From Nemesobacter sp965249045 (GTDB taxonomy: Bacteria; Desulfobacterota_D; UBA1144; Nemesobacterales; Nemesobacteraceae), in NCBI GenBank assembly GCA_965249045.1, contig OZ252213.1, forward strand, positions 868,001 through 932,000: a DNA stretch of 64,000 nt. Reading direction: 5' to 3'. This document shows, one piece after another, positions 42,415-50,716 of this stretch. The stretch's first letter is position 1, and each line of letters starts with the position of its first letter. The notes below the pieces were generated by a model. It searched no databases, had not been told where the DNA came from, and worked only from the letters and a program-made list of their open reading frames with translations. Position numbers and translations under genes: made by a program.

Positions 42415-42849
42415 GTGAGGTGGGGACCGCGAGAGGGGGTTCCTGGGGTTGGGGATTATTCCAACTACCTGATATAACACTACTTATACTGCCGGGAACC
42501 GGTTAACCAACTGGGAGAGTTAACCGGAAATCACGCTGAATTCGTCTGAAAACAGGGGGGAACTTCAGGTTAAGGATCGTTACCACTTCGTGAGGGCCAA
42601 GGTAATGGTGCATGAGTATGGGGACGGGAGTATGGCTGTGTATCATGGGAAGCGCAAAGTGGGAAGTTATGACAGCTGTGGTCGATTGAAGAACAAAGGA
42701 GGAATAAACAGACCGAGGACCCAGATAGGAGGTCATCGCAGTTTCACTTCACCCTCTTCGGGCTACGCCCTCGGAGGCTGAAGTGAAGAAAGCAAAAGCG
42801 GACAAAAGGCGTATCATGAAACTGGACAGTTGCATTTGCTATTAACATG

Positions 42850-42873
42850 CGGGCGGGGCCGCGGCCCCGCCCG
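42850..42873 (-). terminator. GC-rich palindrome after hppA, at the IS junction
   Basis: A 24-base perfect palindrome with the arms CGGGCGGGGCCG and its complement lies 17 bases past the hppA stop (minus strand). On the minus strand it is followed by CA and then the IS end; without the IS it would be followed by TTTACACAG, the rpsF -35 region. It could be the hppA terminator although no T-run follows. Confidence 0.5.
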
Positions 42874-42889
42874 TAGGTCAAACGTCCTT

Positions 42890-44956
42890 TTATAGTATAA
42901 GGAGAGGAGCTACGACAAGCGATACTATGGACATGAGCTTGATGAGAATATTCATCGCCGGTCCCGAGGTATCCTTAAACGGATCTCCTATCGTATCTCC
43001 GACAACGGCGGCTTTATGCGCCTCCGAGCCTTTTCCTCCCAGGTTTCCTTCCTCTATGAATTTTTTCGCGTTATCCCACGCTCCGCCGGAGTTGGCCATC
43101 ATAAGCGCGAGCATGACTCCCGCCACAACGGCGCCTGCGAGAAAACCTCCAAGGGCTTCCTCTCCAAGGGAAAAACCTATGACGAGCGGTACCACTATGG
43201 CGATGACGCCCGGAAGTATCATCTCTTTTAGGGAAGCGTCGGTGCTTATCTTTACGCACCTTGCGTAGTCCGGGGTGGCTTTTCCTTCAAGAAGTCCGGT
43301 TATTTCCCTGAACTGCCTTCTTACTTCCTCCACCATTTGCTGCGCCGATCTCCCTACAGAACCCATGGTCAGGGCAGCTATGAGAAACGGAATCGTTCCG
43401 CCTATCAGCATTCCCGCCACCACCTTGGGCTGGGTAATGTCGATTGAAGAAAGCCCGACGGCGTTTGTGTAAGCGGCAAAAAGCGCGAGAGCGGAAAGGG
43501 CCGCGGAACCGATGGCGAATCCTTTTCCTATGGCTGCGGTCGTGTTGCCGAGAGAATCAAGCTTGTCCGTAATTTTTCTTACGTCTGTGCCGAGTTCCGA
43601 CATCTCCGCGATACCGCCCGCGTTATCCGCGACCGGACCGTAGGCATCAACCGACATCGTTATTCCTATTGTTGCGAGCATGCTGACCGCGGCTATTCCT
43701 ATTCCGTAAAGCCCTGTGAGCCAGTGAGACAGCACTATCGCCGCGGCGATTATGACCACCGGGTAAACCGTGCTGTACATTCCCACCGCGAGTCCTTCAA
43801 TTATGTTCGTGGCAACTCCCGTCTCGGAAGCGTGGGCTATTCTCTTGATCGGAGGTCCCGAAGTGAAGTGCTCGGTAACCTTGCCGATCAGTATTCCCGA
43901 GAGCAGTCCCACTATGGAAGTGATCCATATGCTTAGGTATCCCTGTTTTCCCATTGTGGACAGGCTCTCCACCTGCGCGAGTCCGTAGAGTGCCGCTAGG
44001 GAAATCGCGCAGTATACCACCGCTGCGAATATGGTGGACCTTTCAAGCACCGCGCTTGGTTCTCCCTCCCTTAACCATCCTACCGCCTTGGATCCCACAA
44101 GAGAGGAAAGGCTTCCAACTATGATAAGTATCAGCGGGATCGACATCAAGGCGAGCTGGTTTCCCTGGATGCTGATCGCGATTACTACGGTTGCGATTAC
44201 GGCTCCCACGTAGGATTCGAAAAGGTCGGCGCCCATTCCCGCCACGTCTCCGACGTTATCTCCTACGTTATCGGCTATGGTGGCCGGATTCCTAGGATCG
44301 TCCTCGGGGATTCCCGCCTCTACCTTTCCGACTAGGTCAGCTCCGACGTCAGCCGCCTTGGTGAAAATCCCTCCGCCTATTCTGGCGAAAAGAGCCACCG
44401 TGCTTGCTCCCATCGCGAATCCACCTATCATTCCTCCGAATTCCTTTAGAAACGCGGTGAGAAGGGGGCCGTCTTCGGGTTTTGCCTGAAGATCAACTCC
44501 CAGAAGAAAAACGATTGAAAGTCCCAGAAGACCGAGACCCGCGACCGCGAGCCCCATCACGTTTCCGCCCCGAAATGCCACCTCAAGAGCTTTCCCCTGT
44601 CCTTCGGTCGCCGCTGCCTGAGCGGTCCTCACGTTGGCCTTCGTAGCCGCTTGCATGCCACAGAATCCGGCTATGAGCGAACAGAGCGCCCCGCCGAGAT
44701 AAGCGGCTCCGGTTTCAATTCCCAGAAACACCGAAAGCAAAACGAAGACAATCGCGGCGAAAAGACCGATTATCCTGTATTCCCTTTTCAAAAACACCAT
44801 CGCTCCCTCGTGAATCGCAGAGGCGATCTGCTTCATTTTGTCATTGCCTTCGGGAAGCTTGCTTATCCCCCTGTAGACAAAATACGCGTATACGAGCACG
44901 ATAAGACCTACCGCGACTCCCACAAGGCCCATGTTGCCCGCTATAACTTCACCCAT
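42890..44956 (-). CDS. hppA: Membrane-bound pyrophosphatase, ion-translocating
   Basis: Couples PPi hydrolysis to H+ or Na+ export. The 688 residues have about 16 transmembrane helices and the substrate-binding motifs ADVGADLVGKVEAGIPEDDP, TIADNVGDNVGDVAGMGADL, SVDAYGPVADNAGGIAEMS and GDTIGDPFKDTSGPA. The loop DSLGNTTAAIGKGFAIGSAA carries Ala where K+-independent enzymes have Lys (GNTTK), so it belongs to the K+-dependent type by this rule. AGGAGG precedes the ATG. Downstream of pth on the same strand, 33 bases apart. Confidence 0.95.
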   Translation of the reverse strand: MGEVIAGNMGLVGVAVGLIVLVYAYFVYRGISKLPEGNDKMKQIASAIHEGAMVFLKREYRIIGLFAAIVFVLLSVFLGIETGAAYLGGALCSLIAGFCGMQAATKANVRTAQAAATEGQGKALEVAFRGGNVMGLAVAGLGLLGLSIVFLLGVDLQAKPEDGPLLTAFLKEFGGMIGGFAMGASTVALFARIGGGIFTKAADVGADLVGKVEAGIPEDDPRNPATIADNVGDNVGDVAGMGADLFESYVGAVIATVVIAISIQGNQLALMSIPLILIIVGSLSSLVGSKAVGWLREGEPSAVLERSTIFAAVVYCAISLAALYGLAQVESLSTMGKQGYLSIWITSIVGLLSGILIGKVTEHFTSGPPIKRIAHASETGVATNIIEGLAVGMYSTVYPVVIIAAAIVLSHWLTGLYGIGIAAVSMLATIGITMSVDAYGPVADNAGGIAEMSELGTDVRKITDKLDSLGNTTAAIGKGFAIGSAALSALALFAAYTNAVGLSSIDITQPKVVAGMLIGGTIPFLIAALTMGSVGRSAQQMVEEVRRQFREITGLLEGKATPDYARCVKISTDASLKEMILPGVIAIVVPLVIGFSLGEEALGGFLAGAVVAGVMLALMMANSGGAWDNAKKFIEEGNLGGKGSEAHKAAVVGDTIGDPFKDTSGPAMNILIKLMSIVSLVVAPLLIL

Positions 44957-44989
44957 TGGTAAATTCCTCCTAAGTAGAGAATTGTTTTT

Positions 44990-45562
44990 TCAGTTCAGTC
45001 GACTGTTAAATCTGTTCATCGCCGAATCCACCCCGGCGCTTATTATCTCAAGTGTTGCCTCGACCGCGGTTTCGACCATCTCAGCCGCCGTTTCCTTTTC
45101 ATCCGAGGCGAATCCGGACAGGACGTAATCCCGGGCCTCTTTTTTCCCGGAAGGCTTTCCTATGCCGATTCTTACCCTGCAGAACTCCCCGGAACCCAGA
45201 GAGGCTATTATTGATCTTATTCCGTTGTGCCCGGCTGAGCCTCCTCCCCTGGTTATCCTTATGTTTCCCAGGGCTAGGTCAAGTTCGTCGTAAATAACTA
45301 TTATCTGCTCAACCGCTATCCTGTAGAATTCCTTTGCTTCCCGAAGCGCTTCTCCGCTTGCGTTCATAAAGGTCTGGGGTTTTATTATCAGCAGTTTCTC
45401 ATCTGAATAGACCGCTTCCGCGCAGAGACTTCTGAATTTTTTCTTCCCGATCTTCGCGCCGAGGCGTTCCGCCGCGCGCTCCGCAACGCGAAACCCTATA
45501 TTATGTCTCGTATTGTTATAAGCGGAACCGGGATTCCCCAGGCCGGCAATCAGATATCGCAT
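44990..45562 (-). CDS. pth: Peptidyl-tRNA hydrolase
   Basis: Releases peptides from stalled peptidyl-tRNA. The 190 residues contain the family start MRYLIAGLGNPGSAYNNTRH with the catalytic His, IKPQTFMNASGEALREA, VIYDELDLALGNIRI, and the substrate loop GGGSAGHNGIRSII. Located 12 bases after the rplY stop on the minus strand, the common rplY-pth pair. Confidence 0.97.
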   Translation of the reverse strand: MRYLIAGLGNPGSAYNNTRHNIGFRVAERAAERLGAKIGKKKFRSLCAEAVYSDEKLLIIKPQTFMNASGEALREAKEFYRIAVEQIIVIYDELDLALGNIRITRGGGSAGHNGIRSIIASLGSGEFCRVRIGIGKPSGKKEARDYVLSGFASDEKETAAEMVETAVEATLEIISAGVDSAMNRFNSRLN

Positions 45563-45574
45563 GGATTCGGTGAC

Positions 45575-46198
45575 TTATTCCTGGGCCTCGGGTTCCTGTT
45601 CCACTTCTTCGGCTTCTTCAACTTCTTCTGTTGAGCGCTCCACGATCACGTGGACGACTTTTTCGCTCCCGTCTCTAAGGGGTTTTACTCCCTCGCCGAA
45701 CGTAAGGCCTGCTATGTCCACGAAATCTCCCATGTTGAGACTGCTCACGTCTATCTCTATTGAATCGGGAATATTGCCCGGCAGGCATTCAAGATCGATG
45801 GTTCTCATCAGTTTTTCGAGCTTGCCACCTTTTCTTTCTCCTTCGGACCTTCCCTGAGTGTTTACCGGAACCTTGACCTTGACGTTCTTTTCCATGTCGA
45901 TGGCAAGGAAGTCAATATGGAGTACCCTGTTTTTAAGGGGATCTTTCTGGACTTCCCCCAGCATCGAGAATTTCTTTGCTGGGGGCTCGGAACCGTCTAT
46001 CTCGAGTTCCAAAACGGTGTTCATTCCGGCGTTGTTCGAAAGCGCCTGCTTAAGTTCGTCGGGCTGTACCACAAGCGGTACCGAATCCTCTCCCTGCCCG
46101 TAAAGTATGGCCGGTATATTTCCTTCCTTTCTTACTTCTCTGGCTCCGCTTTTGCCTATTCTTTTTCTGGGTTTTACCCGCAGTGAACTCTGTGCCAT
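45575..46198 (-). CDS. rplY: 50S ribosomal protein L25/general stress protein Ctc
   Basis: 5S rRNA-binding ribosomal protein, long (TL5/CTC) form of 207 residues. The N-terminal L25 domain has GKSGAREVRKEGNIPAILYG, RVLHIDFLAID in its middle, and the C-terminal TL5 domain has VNTQGRSEGERKGGKLEKL, LECLPGNIPDSIEIDVSSL and a very acidic tail (EEVEEAEEVEQEPEAQE). Between prs and pth on the minus strand; spacing 19 and 12 bases. Confidence 0.96.
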   Translation of the reverse strand: MAQSSLRVKPRKRIGKSGAREVRKEGNIPAILYGQGEDSVPLVVQPDELKQALSNNAGMNTVLELEIDGSEPPAKKFSMLGEVQKDPLKNRVLHIDFLAIDMEKNVKVKVPVNTQGRSEGERKGGKLEKLMRTIDLECLPGNIPDSIEIDVSSLNMGDFVDIAGLTFGEGVKPLRDGSEKVVHVIVERSTEEVEEAEEVEQEPEAQE

Positions 46199-46217
46199 GT
46201 TTTTCTCCTGGAGTTGT

Positions 46218-47165
46218 TTAAGTGAAAAGGGCGCTTATTGATTTCCCGAGCGCCGTTCTCCTTATGGCTTCGCCTATCAGGTCGGCGATACTCAGCACGG
46301 TGATTTTCGCGCTTTGTTCCTGATTTTCCTTCTGGGGAATGGTATTCGTGATTATTACTTCGTCAATGTCCGAGTTGTTTATCCTGTCAAGAGCGGGTCC
46401 TGACAGCACGCCGTGGGTGCAGCAGAGCGAAACGCTTTTCGCTCCCCTCTCAAGAAGCACTTTAGCGGCCTCCGTGGCGGTTCCCGCCGTGTCAACGAGA
46501 TCGTCTATTATTATCGCGTGCTTGTCTTCCACATCGCCGATTATGTTGCTTATCCGCGCGACGTTGGGCGCGGGCCTTCTCTTATAGCAGATGGCGATTT
46601 CTGAGTGTGTTCTGTTTGCGAACTCCGTTGCCCTCTCAACCCCTCCAGCGTCGGGAGAAACCACTACGGTTTCGCCGTCACGGTATTTTTCCCGAAGGTA
46701 GTTGGTTATTACCGGAGCGGCGTAGAGGTGGGTCACCGGAACGTTGAAAAATCCCTGTATCTGGCCGGCGTGAAGGTCCATGGTCACTATCTTGCTCGCT
46801 CCCGCCACGACTATGAGGTCCGCGGCGAGCTTGGCGCTTATCGGGGCGCGGGGCTGGACCTTACGGTCCTGCCTTGCGTATCCGTAATACGGTATGACGG
46901 CGGTTATGACCCTTGCCGAGGCCCGCTTGAGCGCGTCTATTATCACGAGAAGCTCCATTATGTTCTCGTTTACGGGAGGACAAGTGGACTGTATGAGAAA
47001 CACCTTTGATCCTCTTACGCTTTCCCTTATGTCGACGGATATCTCCCCGTCGCTGAAACGGTTTATCTCCATCTCTCCGGGAGAAACCTCGAGATAATCG
47101 CACACGTCCTCGAACAGAGGGTGATTTGACGTGCCGCTGAATATTTTTGCGTCCTGCATTTCCAT
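46218..47165 (-). CDS. prs: Ribose-phosphate pyrophosphokinase
   Basis: Makes PRPP from ribose 5-phosphate and ATP. The 315 residues carry the flexible-loop and PRPP motifs: RFSDGEISVDIRESVRG, YYGYARQDRKVQPRAPI (ATP site), VVSPDAGGVERATEFANR and IIDDLVDTAGTATEAAK (PRPP binding). I chose the ATG at 47163-47165 with GAGG upstream; a TTG 12 bases earlier is less likely. First gene of prs-rplY-pth-hppA. Confidence 0.96.
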   Translation of the reverse strand: MEMQDAKIFSGTSNHPLFEDVCDYLEVSPGEMEINRFSDGEISVDIRESVRGSKVFLIQSTCPPVNENIMELLVIIDALKRASARVITAVIPYYGYARQDRKVQPRAPISAKLAADLIVVAGASKIVTMDLHAGQIQGFFNVPVTHLYAAPVITNYLREKYRDGETVVVSPDAGGVERATEFANRTHSEIAICYKRRPAPNVARISNIIGDVEDKHAIIIDDLVDTAGTATEAAKVLLERGAKSVSLCCTHGVLSGPALDRINNSDIDEVIITNTIPQKENQEQSAKITVLSIADLIGEAIRRTALGKSISALFT

Positions 47166-47254
47166 GGCGAACCTCAAAATATGAAACCCTGTATTATAGA
47201 GTAAAGTTCTGATAATTCAAGCGCCGGGGGTGGTCGCGGAGTTGGCAGCGCGAA

Positions 47255-48046
47255 CTACTTTCTGTAGGGCGAGAAATCAGGCGGCCTTTTCTCTGTAAAC
47301 GCCTCGGTTCCCTCGGCGGCCTCTGCGGTAGTCTTGAAAAGATCCAGGGATGCCTTGCCCATGCTCGATATGCCGAAAAGACCGTCGGTTTCTGAGTTAA
47401 AGGAGTACTTTGCAAGCTTAAGAGCCGTCGGGCTTTTTAAGAGCAGCTCCTCGCACCAGGCGTTTACCTCTGAGTCAAGCTCGTCTGAGGGAACGACCCT
47501 GTTTACAAGTCCCATCTCGAGGGCTTCAGCGGCCGAGTACTGCCTGCAGAGATACCACATTTCCCTGGCTTTTCTCTCCCCGATGAGCCTTGAGAGATAA
47601 GCCGTTCCGAAGCCTGGATCAACGCTTCCGACCTTGGGTCCCACCTGCCCGAAGATAGAATCCTCGGAGGCGATAGTTAGATCGCACATGAACTGAAGTA
47701 TGTTTCCCCCGCCTATGGCGTAGCCCCTAACCGCTGCTATGACCGGCTTCGGTATGTTTCTTATTAGATAGTGAAGATGTGAGACGTAGTCCCCGACTCC
47801 GAGGAGGCCATCTTTTCCTCCCGCGCCCCTTTTTTTCTCCTTGAGGTCTCCTCCGCTGCAAAAGGCCTTTCCTCCCGCGCCCCGAAGAACCACAACCCCG
47901 ATCCGCCCATCTCCCCACGCGTCGGTAAGGGCCGTGATCATCTCGTGGAGCGTCACGTCCCGAAAGGCGTTAAGCGTTTTGGGGCGGTTTATGGTCACAA
48001 AAGCCACTCCGCCCGTTTTCTCGTAGATTATGTCCTCAAAATTCAT
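47255..48046 (-). CDS. Enoyl-CoA hydratase/isomerase family protein, BadI/MenB-like
   Basis: A 263-residue crotonase-fold enzyme. VTINRPKTLNAFRDVTLHEM, CSGGDLKEKK and AVRGYAIGGGNILQFMCDL form the CoA site and oxyanion hole; then GQVGPKVGSVDPGFGTAYL, RKAREMWYLCRQYSA. The GPKVGSVDPGFGTA stretch is seen in 2-ketocyclohexanecarboxyl-CoA hydrolase (BadI) and MenB rather than beta-oxidation hydratases. No benzoate or menaquinone genes are near, so the role is uncertain; a beta-diketone-type ring or chain hydrolase is possible. Starts 3 bases after the aldehyde dehydrogenase stop. Confidence 0.85.
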   Translation of the reverse strand: MNFEDIIYEKTGGVAFVTINRPKTLNAFRDVTLHEMITALTDAWGDGRIGVVVLRGAGGKAFCSGGDLKEKKRGAGGKDGLLGVGDYVSHLHYLIRNIPKPVIAAVRGYAIGGGNILQFMCDLTIASEDSIFGQVGPKVGSVDPGFGTAYLSRLIGERKAREMWYLCRQYSAAEALEMGLVNRVVPSDELDSEVNAWCEELLLKSPTALKLAKYSFNSETDGLFGISSMGKASLDLFKTTAEAAEGTEAFTEKRPPDFSPYRK

Positions 48047-48049
48047 CGG

Positions 48050-49525
48050 CTACCCTTTGTACCACTTCCCGGTACTTTCCCCGGTAAATATGTTAACGCA
48101 CTTGGTCTCAAGGTAGTTGTCTATTCCTTCAGCTCCTAGTTCCTTCCCGATTCCGCTCTGCTTAAAGCCCCCATAGGGAGTCTCGGGGATTATCCCCCCG
48201 TAGGTGTTAACCCAGAGGTAGCCGGCCTTTACGGCCTTCGCCATCCGGAGCGCACGATTTATGTCTCTGGTCCAGATTCCCCCAGCCAGTCCGTACTCGA
48301 CGTCGTTTGCCATGGTGACGGCCTCTTCCTCGGACTTAAATGGCATGACGCAGACCACCGGCCCGAAAACCTCCTCGCGCGCGAGGGTCGAACCCGGCGG
48401 GACGTCCTCAAGAACTGTCGGCGCTATGTAGTAACCCTTCTCGAACCCCTCGGGGCGGTCTCCGCCCGCGATCACCCGCGCTCCCTCGGAGACGCCTTTT
48501 TCGATGTAGTTCATTACCTTTTCGTAGTGTTCTTTTGAGATCATCGCTCCGAACTCGGTTTCGGGATCCTCGGGGTCCCCGATTCTTATCCTTGAGATCC
48601 TGTCAAGGTATGCGGAGAGAAACTCGTCGTATATCTCCTCGTGGAGCATGAGCCTGGTTACGGCGGTGCAGTTCTCTCCCTGGTTAAAAAACCCTCCGCG
48701 AAGACACGCCTCGACAGCTCCCTCGACGTCAGCGTCGGGAAAAACTATGCAGGGGGCCTTGCCTCCAAGTTCTAGGGATACCTTTTTTATCGCTCCCGCT
48801 GCCGTTTTCATCACGTTTTTTCCGACCTCGGTAGATCCTGTAAACGCTATCTTGCTTACCCCGGGGTGCTCGGTAAGTGCCTGGCCGGCTACTGATCCCT
48901 CTCCGGGCACCACGTTCAGCACGCCGTCCGGAAGTCCGGCTTCGGAGCAGAGTTTTGCCACCTCGACGATTCCGCACGAGGTGAGTTCGGCGGGTTTTAT
49001 TACCACGGTGCATCCGGCCACGAGCGCGGGGGCTATTTTCCAGAAGGAAAGAAGAAGGGGGAAATTCCACGGGATTATGTGCGCCGCTACGCCCACGGGT
49101 TCTTTTATGGTTAGGGATATCTGGTTTTCGTTTACCTGCAGGGTTTCTCCGTTAAGACGGGTGTGAGCTCCCGAGTAATACTCAAGCGTTCTTACCGAAC
49201 CGCCTATTTCGACCGCGGCGCTCTCGCGGATTGGCTTTCCGGTTTCGCGGGTGTTAATAAGGGCGATCCTGTCTCTGTTGTCAGAGAGCGCCTGGGCAAT
49301 CCGAAGAAGGTACTTGGCACGCTCGGATGCCGGAAGACGAGACCACTTAGGAAAAGCGCGCTCAGCGGCCTGAACCGCTGCGTCGATGTCTTCCGGTCCC
49401 CCCTGGGCGACCTCCGCCAGGGGTTTTTCCGTCGCGGGGTTTTCCCTTACGGAGTAAGCACCGCTTTGCGGCTTCCTTTCCCCGCCGTCAATGAAAAGGT
49501 CACACTTTATTTCCGTACTGGCCAT
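48050..49525 (-). CDS. NAD(P)-dependent aldehyde dehydrogenase
   Basis: A 491-residue ALDH-superfamily enzyme. Motifs: HIIPWNFPLLLSFWKIAPAL, GSTEVGKNVMKTA (coenzyme), VSLELGGKAPCIVF (catalytic Glu) and GFFNQGENCTAVTRL (catalytic Cys), then PYGGFKQSGIGKELG near the end. Closest in wording to betaine-aldehyde or gamma-aminobutyraldehyde dehydrogenases. It is the first gene of a two-gene unit with the crotonase-fold enzyme, so it may oxidise the aldehyde related to that pathway (inference). Confidence 0.9.
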   Translation of the reverse strand: MASTEIKCDLFIDGGERKPQSGAYSVRENPATEKPLAEVAQGGPEDIDAAVQAAERAFPKWSRLPASERAKYLLRIAQALSDNRDRIALINTRETGKPIRESAAVEIGGSVRTLEYYSGAHTRLNGETLQVNENQISLTIKEPVGVAAHIIPWNFPLLLSFWKIAPALVAGCTVVIKPAELTSCGIVEVAKLCSEAGLPDGVLNVVPGEGSVAGQALTEHPGVSKIAFTGSTEVGKNVMKTAAGAIKKVSLELGGKAPCIVFPDADVEGAVEACLRGGFFNQGENCTAVTRLMLHEEIYDEFLSAYLDRISRIRIGDPEDPETEFGAMISKEHYEKVMNYIEKGVSEGARVIAGGDRPEGFEKGYYIAPTVLEDVPPGSTLAREEVFGPVVCVMPFKSEEEAVTMANDVEYGLAGGIWTRDINRALRMAKAVKAGYLWVNTYGGIIPETPYGGFKQSGIGKELGAEGIDNYLETKCVNIFTGESTGKWYKG

Positions 49526-49630
49526 AGCTTGAAAATTATAACAGACAGTTCCTTATACGTATCTGCTCGGGAACAACTCGATATTTTGCTGCCTTGTTTC
49601 GGAGTCAGTAATAAGGTGCGTTCAAATGTC

Positions 49631-49673
49631 GAAAAAAACAAGGGCGGTCTTAACCGAGTTAAGACCGCCCTTG
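49631..49673 (-). terminator. Strong rho-independent terminator
   Basis: CAAGGGCGGTCTTAAC and its exact complement (49639-49654 and 49658-49673) make a 16-bp perfect stem with a 3-base loop. On the minus strand a TTTTTTT run follows immediately. It ends transcription from the Cache gene at 49730-50716 before the aldehyde dehydrogenase promoter region. Confidence 0.9.
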
Positions 49674-49686
49674 CTCAATCAGCCGT

Positions 49687-49715
49687 TACCGGCAGTTTCA
49701 GGAAAACTGCCGGTA
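49687..49715. repeat. Second hairpin beside the terminator
   Basis: TACCGGCAGTTT (49687-49698) and AAACTGCCGGTA (49704-49715) form a 12-bp stem with a 5-base loop, directly next to the terminator and within 15 bases of the Cache gene stop. No T-run follows on either strand, so it may protect the 3' end of the message rather than terminate. Confidence 0.6.
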
Positions 49716-49729
49716 CTGTAAGAAACTTT

Positions 49730-50716
49730 CTATACGCGTCTTCTCAAAAAGACAACCGAGAACAAAACGGACGCTATCAGGAACAGGTTAAGCAACGCGC
49801 TTTGAGATGTATTGCCGGCTCCGGCGATGGCGCATGCTCCGTCGTCATCATCCATTTGCGGGTAAACCCCGGAACCGAAGATGTAGAGTTCCGCAGGGGT
49901 GCCTGCTGGTAATTTTTCGTTTAGGTTCGCCACCTCGATGTAGCTTCTCTTGGGCGAAGTGCCGGGAACTGATCTCATTTCAAACCAGTTCTCAATGTCG
50001 TCAGCGTCGGTTTCGGGGTTGTCCCAGCGATAGTTGACGTAAGCGGAAGTTTCGCCTGCTAATTCTCTGTTAAACAGGCCCGCTATACTCTGGTCTTCCC
50101 CTTCCAACTCATCATCTTCCAATTCGAGGTTACCGCCGTTTAGGTCAAAGTTGTTTCCGTTCACAATCACTGTGGAGTTTTCTAGATCCGTACCCATTAC
50201 GAAAAGATATATGTTTCCATGCTTGAAGTCCCCGCTTCCAAAACAAAAAAGCCGCTCTTGAATTCTTGTGGTTATGGGGCCCGCAGCAAGTTCTGCTAGC
50301 TTAGCTCGGTTGGCTGGTAGAGCTAGAGTTGGGTTTTCGCCTATCAGTTTGAAAGCTTCTTCCTCCGATATCTTTTTTACGTCTTCTTGAATCGCTTCTA
50401 TAGCATCTTTTACGTAAGCTTCAAGATTGGCGTCGCTCGGGTCTTTGTAAACAGCCTCAGCGGTAGTTCCAAGCGTGAGACCGGAACAGTCAGGAGGAGT
50501 AAAAGCGGAGTCGTTTACCGCGTGAACAAGACCTGCTATGTTCGTTACATCTACAGTAAAGTCGCTCTTTACTTTAGCCGCGCAGGCTACCTTGCCCTGG
50601 CCGTCGTAATCTTCTGCGCACACCGTAGTTCCAATAGCTAAATTGTCGAGTAATTTTTCTAAAGTACCCGCAACCGCCGAACCCGCGGCATCCGGAGCAA
50701 ACTTGTAACCTATCAA
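49730..50716 (-). CDS. Cache-domain protein with a C-terminal sorting-type tail, N-terminally truncated
   Basis: The C-terminal half resembles the Cache lipoprotein at 16387-17460 (GNIYLFVMG, TSAYVNYRWDNPETD, ELYIFGSGVYP). The last part, DGACAIAGAGNTSQSALLN, then a hydrophobic stretch and FLRRRV, matches the plan of Cys-containing C-terminal sorting signals such as JDVT-CTERM. The computed start at 50716 (TTG) is inside a domain: translation continues upstream in frame (DYKDGDFYAIGITNNGVV, NRAELIRKLTIFARDLRRDG) to about 50860, a second Cache unit, and there stops resembling protein at the junction with the next gene. So the true N-terminus and signal peptide are missing. Confidence 0.65.
   Translation of the reverse strand: MIGYKFAPDAAGSAVAGTLEKLLDNLAIGTTVCAEDYDGQGKVACAAKVKSDFTVDVTNIAGLVHAVNDSAFTPPDCSGLTLGTTAEAVYKDPSDANLEAYVKDAIEAIQEDVKKISEEEAFKLIGENPTLALPANRAKLAELAAGPITTRIQERLFCFGSGDFKHGNIYLFVMGTDLENSTVIVNGNNFDLNGGNLELEDDELEGEDQSIAGLFNRELAGETSAYVNYRWDNPETDADDIENWFEMRSVPGTSPKRSYIEVANLNEKLPAGTPAELYIFGSGVYPQMDDDDGACAIAGAGNTSQSALLNLFLIASVLFSVVFLRRRV

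Larger units (their letters stand above)
40504..42568 (+). mobile_element. IS1634-family element nested in the ISNCY transposase
   Basis: The 2065-bp element has near-perfect inverted ends: CTGAAGTTCCCCCTGTTTT at 40504-40522 and, at 42549-42568, its complement with one additional G. GTTAAG occurs directly outside both ends (40498-40503 and 42569-42574), a 6-bp target duplication as expected for IS1634. It contains one intact transposase gene with its own promoter. Confidence 0.92.
39469..42781 (+). pseudogene. ISNCY/IS1202-type transposase, broken by an amber codon and an inserted IS
   Basis: Piece 1 (39469-39948) has a helix-turn-helix (KKLTQAEAAAQLGVTERTFR) and ends at TAG within WVPEEV-stop-DLVVTMDDAT; related transposases read a Trp at this point. 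Piece 2 (39952-40503) carries the integrase-fold core: VTMDDATGEI, FYSDRGPHYW, and PGYSPEARGRSERMFGTLQG with the DDE residues. Its C-terminus is cut after PPVK by the inner IS and resumes at 42575 as DRYHFVRAKVMVHEYGDG, in frame when one GTTAAG duplication is removed. Two independent lesions, so inactive unless the amber is suppressed. Confidence 0.85.
39364..42847 (+). mobile_element. IS1202-like (ISNCY) element, interrupted by a second IS
   Basis: Ends are marked by TGTTAATA at 39364 and its complement TATTAACA ending at 42847, followed inward by related GCCATCTGTCCGG/GCAACTGTCCAG blocks; at the left the 13-mer GCCATCTGTCCGG occurs twice (39376 and 39400, 24 bases apart), probable transposase sites. 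TGCGG stands outside both ends (39359-39363 and 42848-42852), a 5-bp target duplication. Without the inner IS and its extra duplication the element would be 1413 bp. Near the right end are inverted ACTTCACCCTC/CTGAAGT blocks around GGGCTACGCCC (about 42749-42785). It lies between the hppA and rpsF genes. Confidence 0.85.

Noticed and set aside
41401..42480. 359-codon minus-strand frame within the IS1634 element
   Set aside because: Antisense to the transposase; no recognisable motif.
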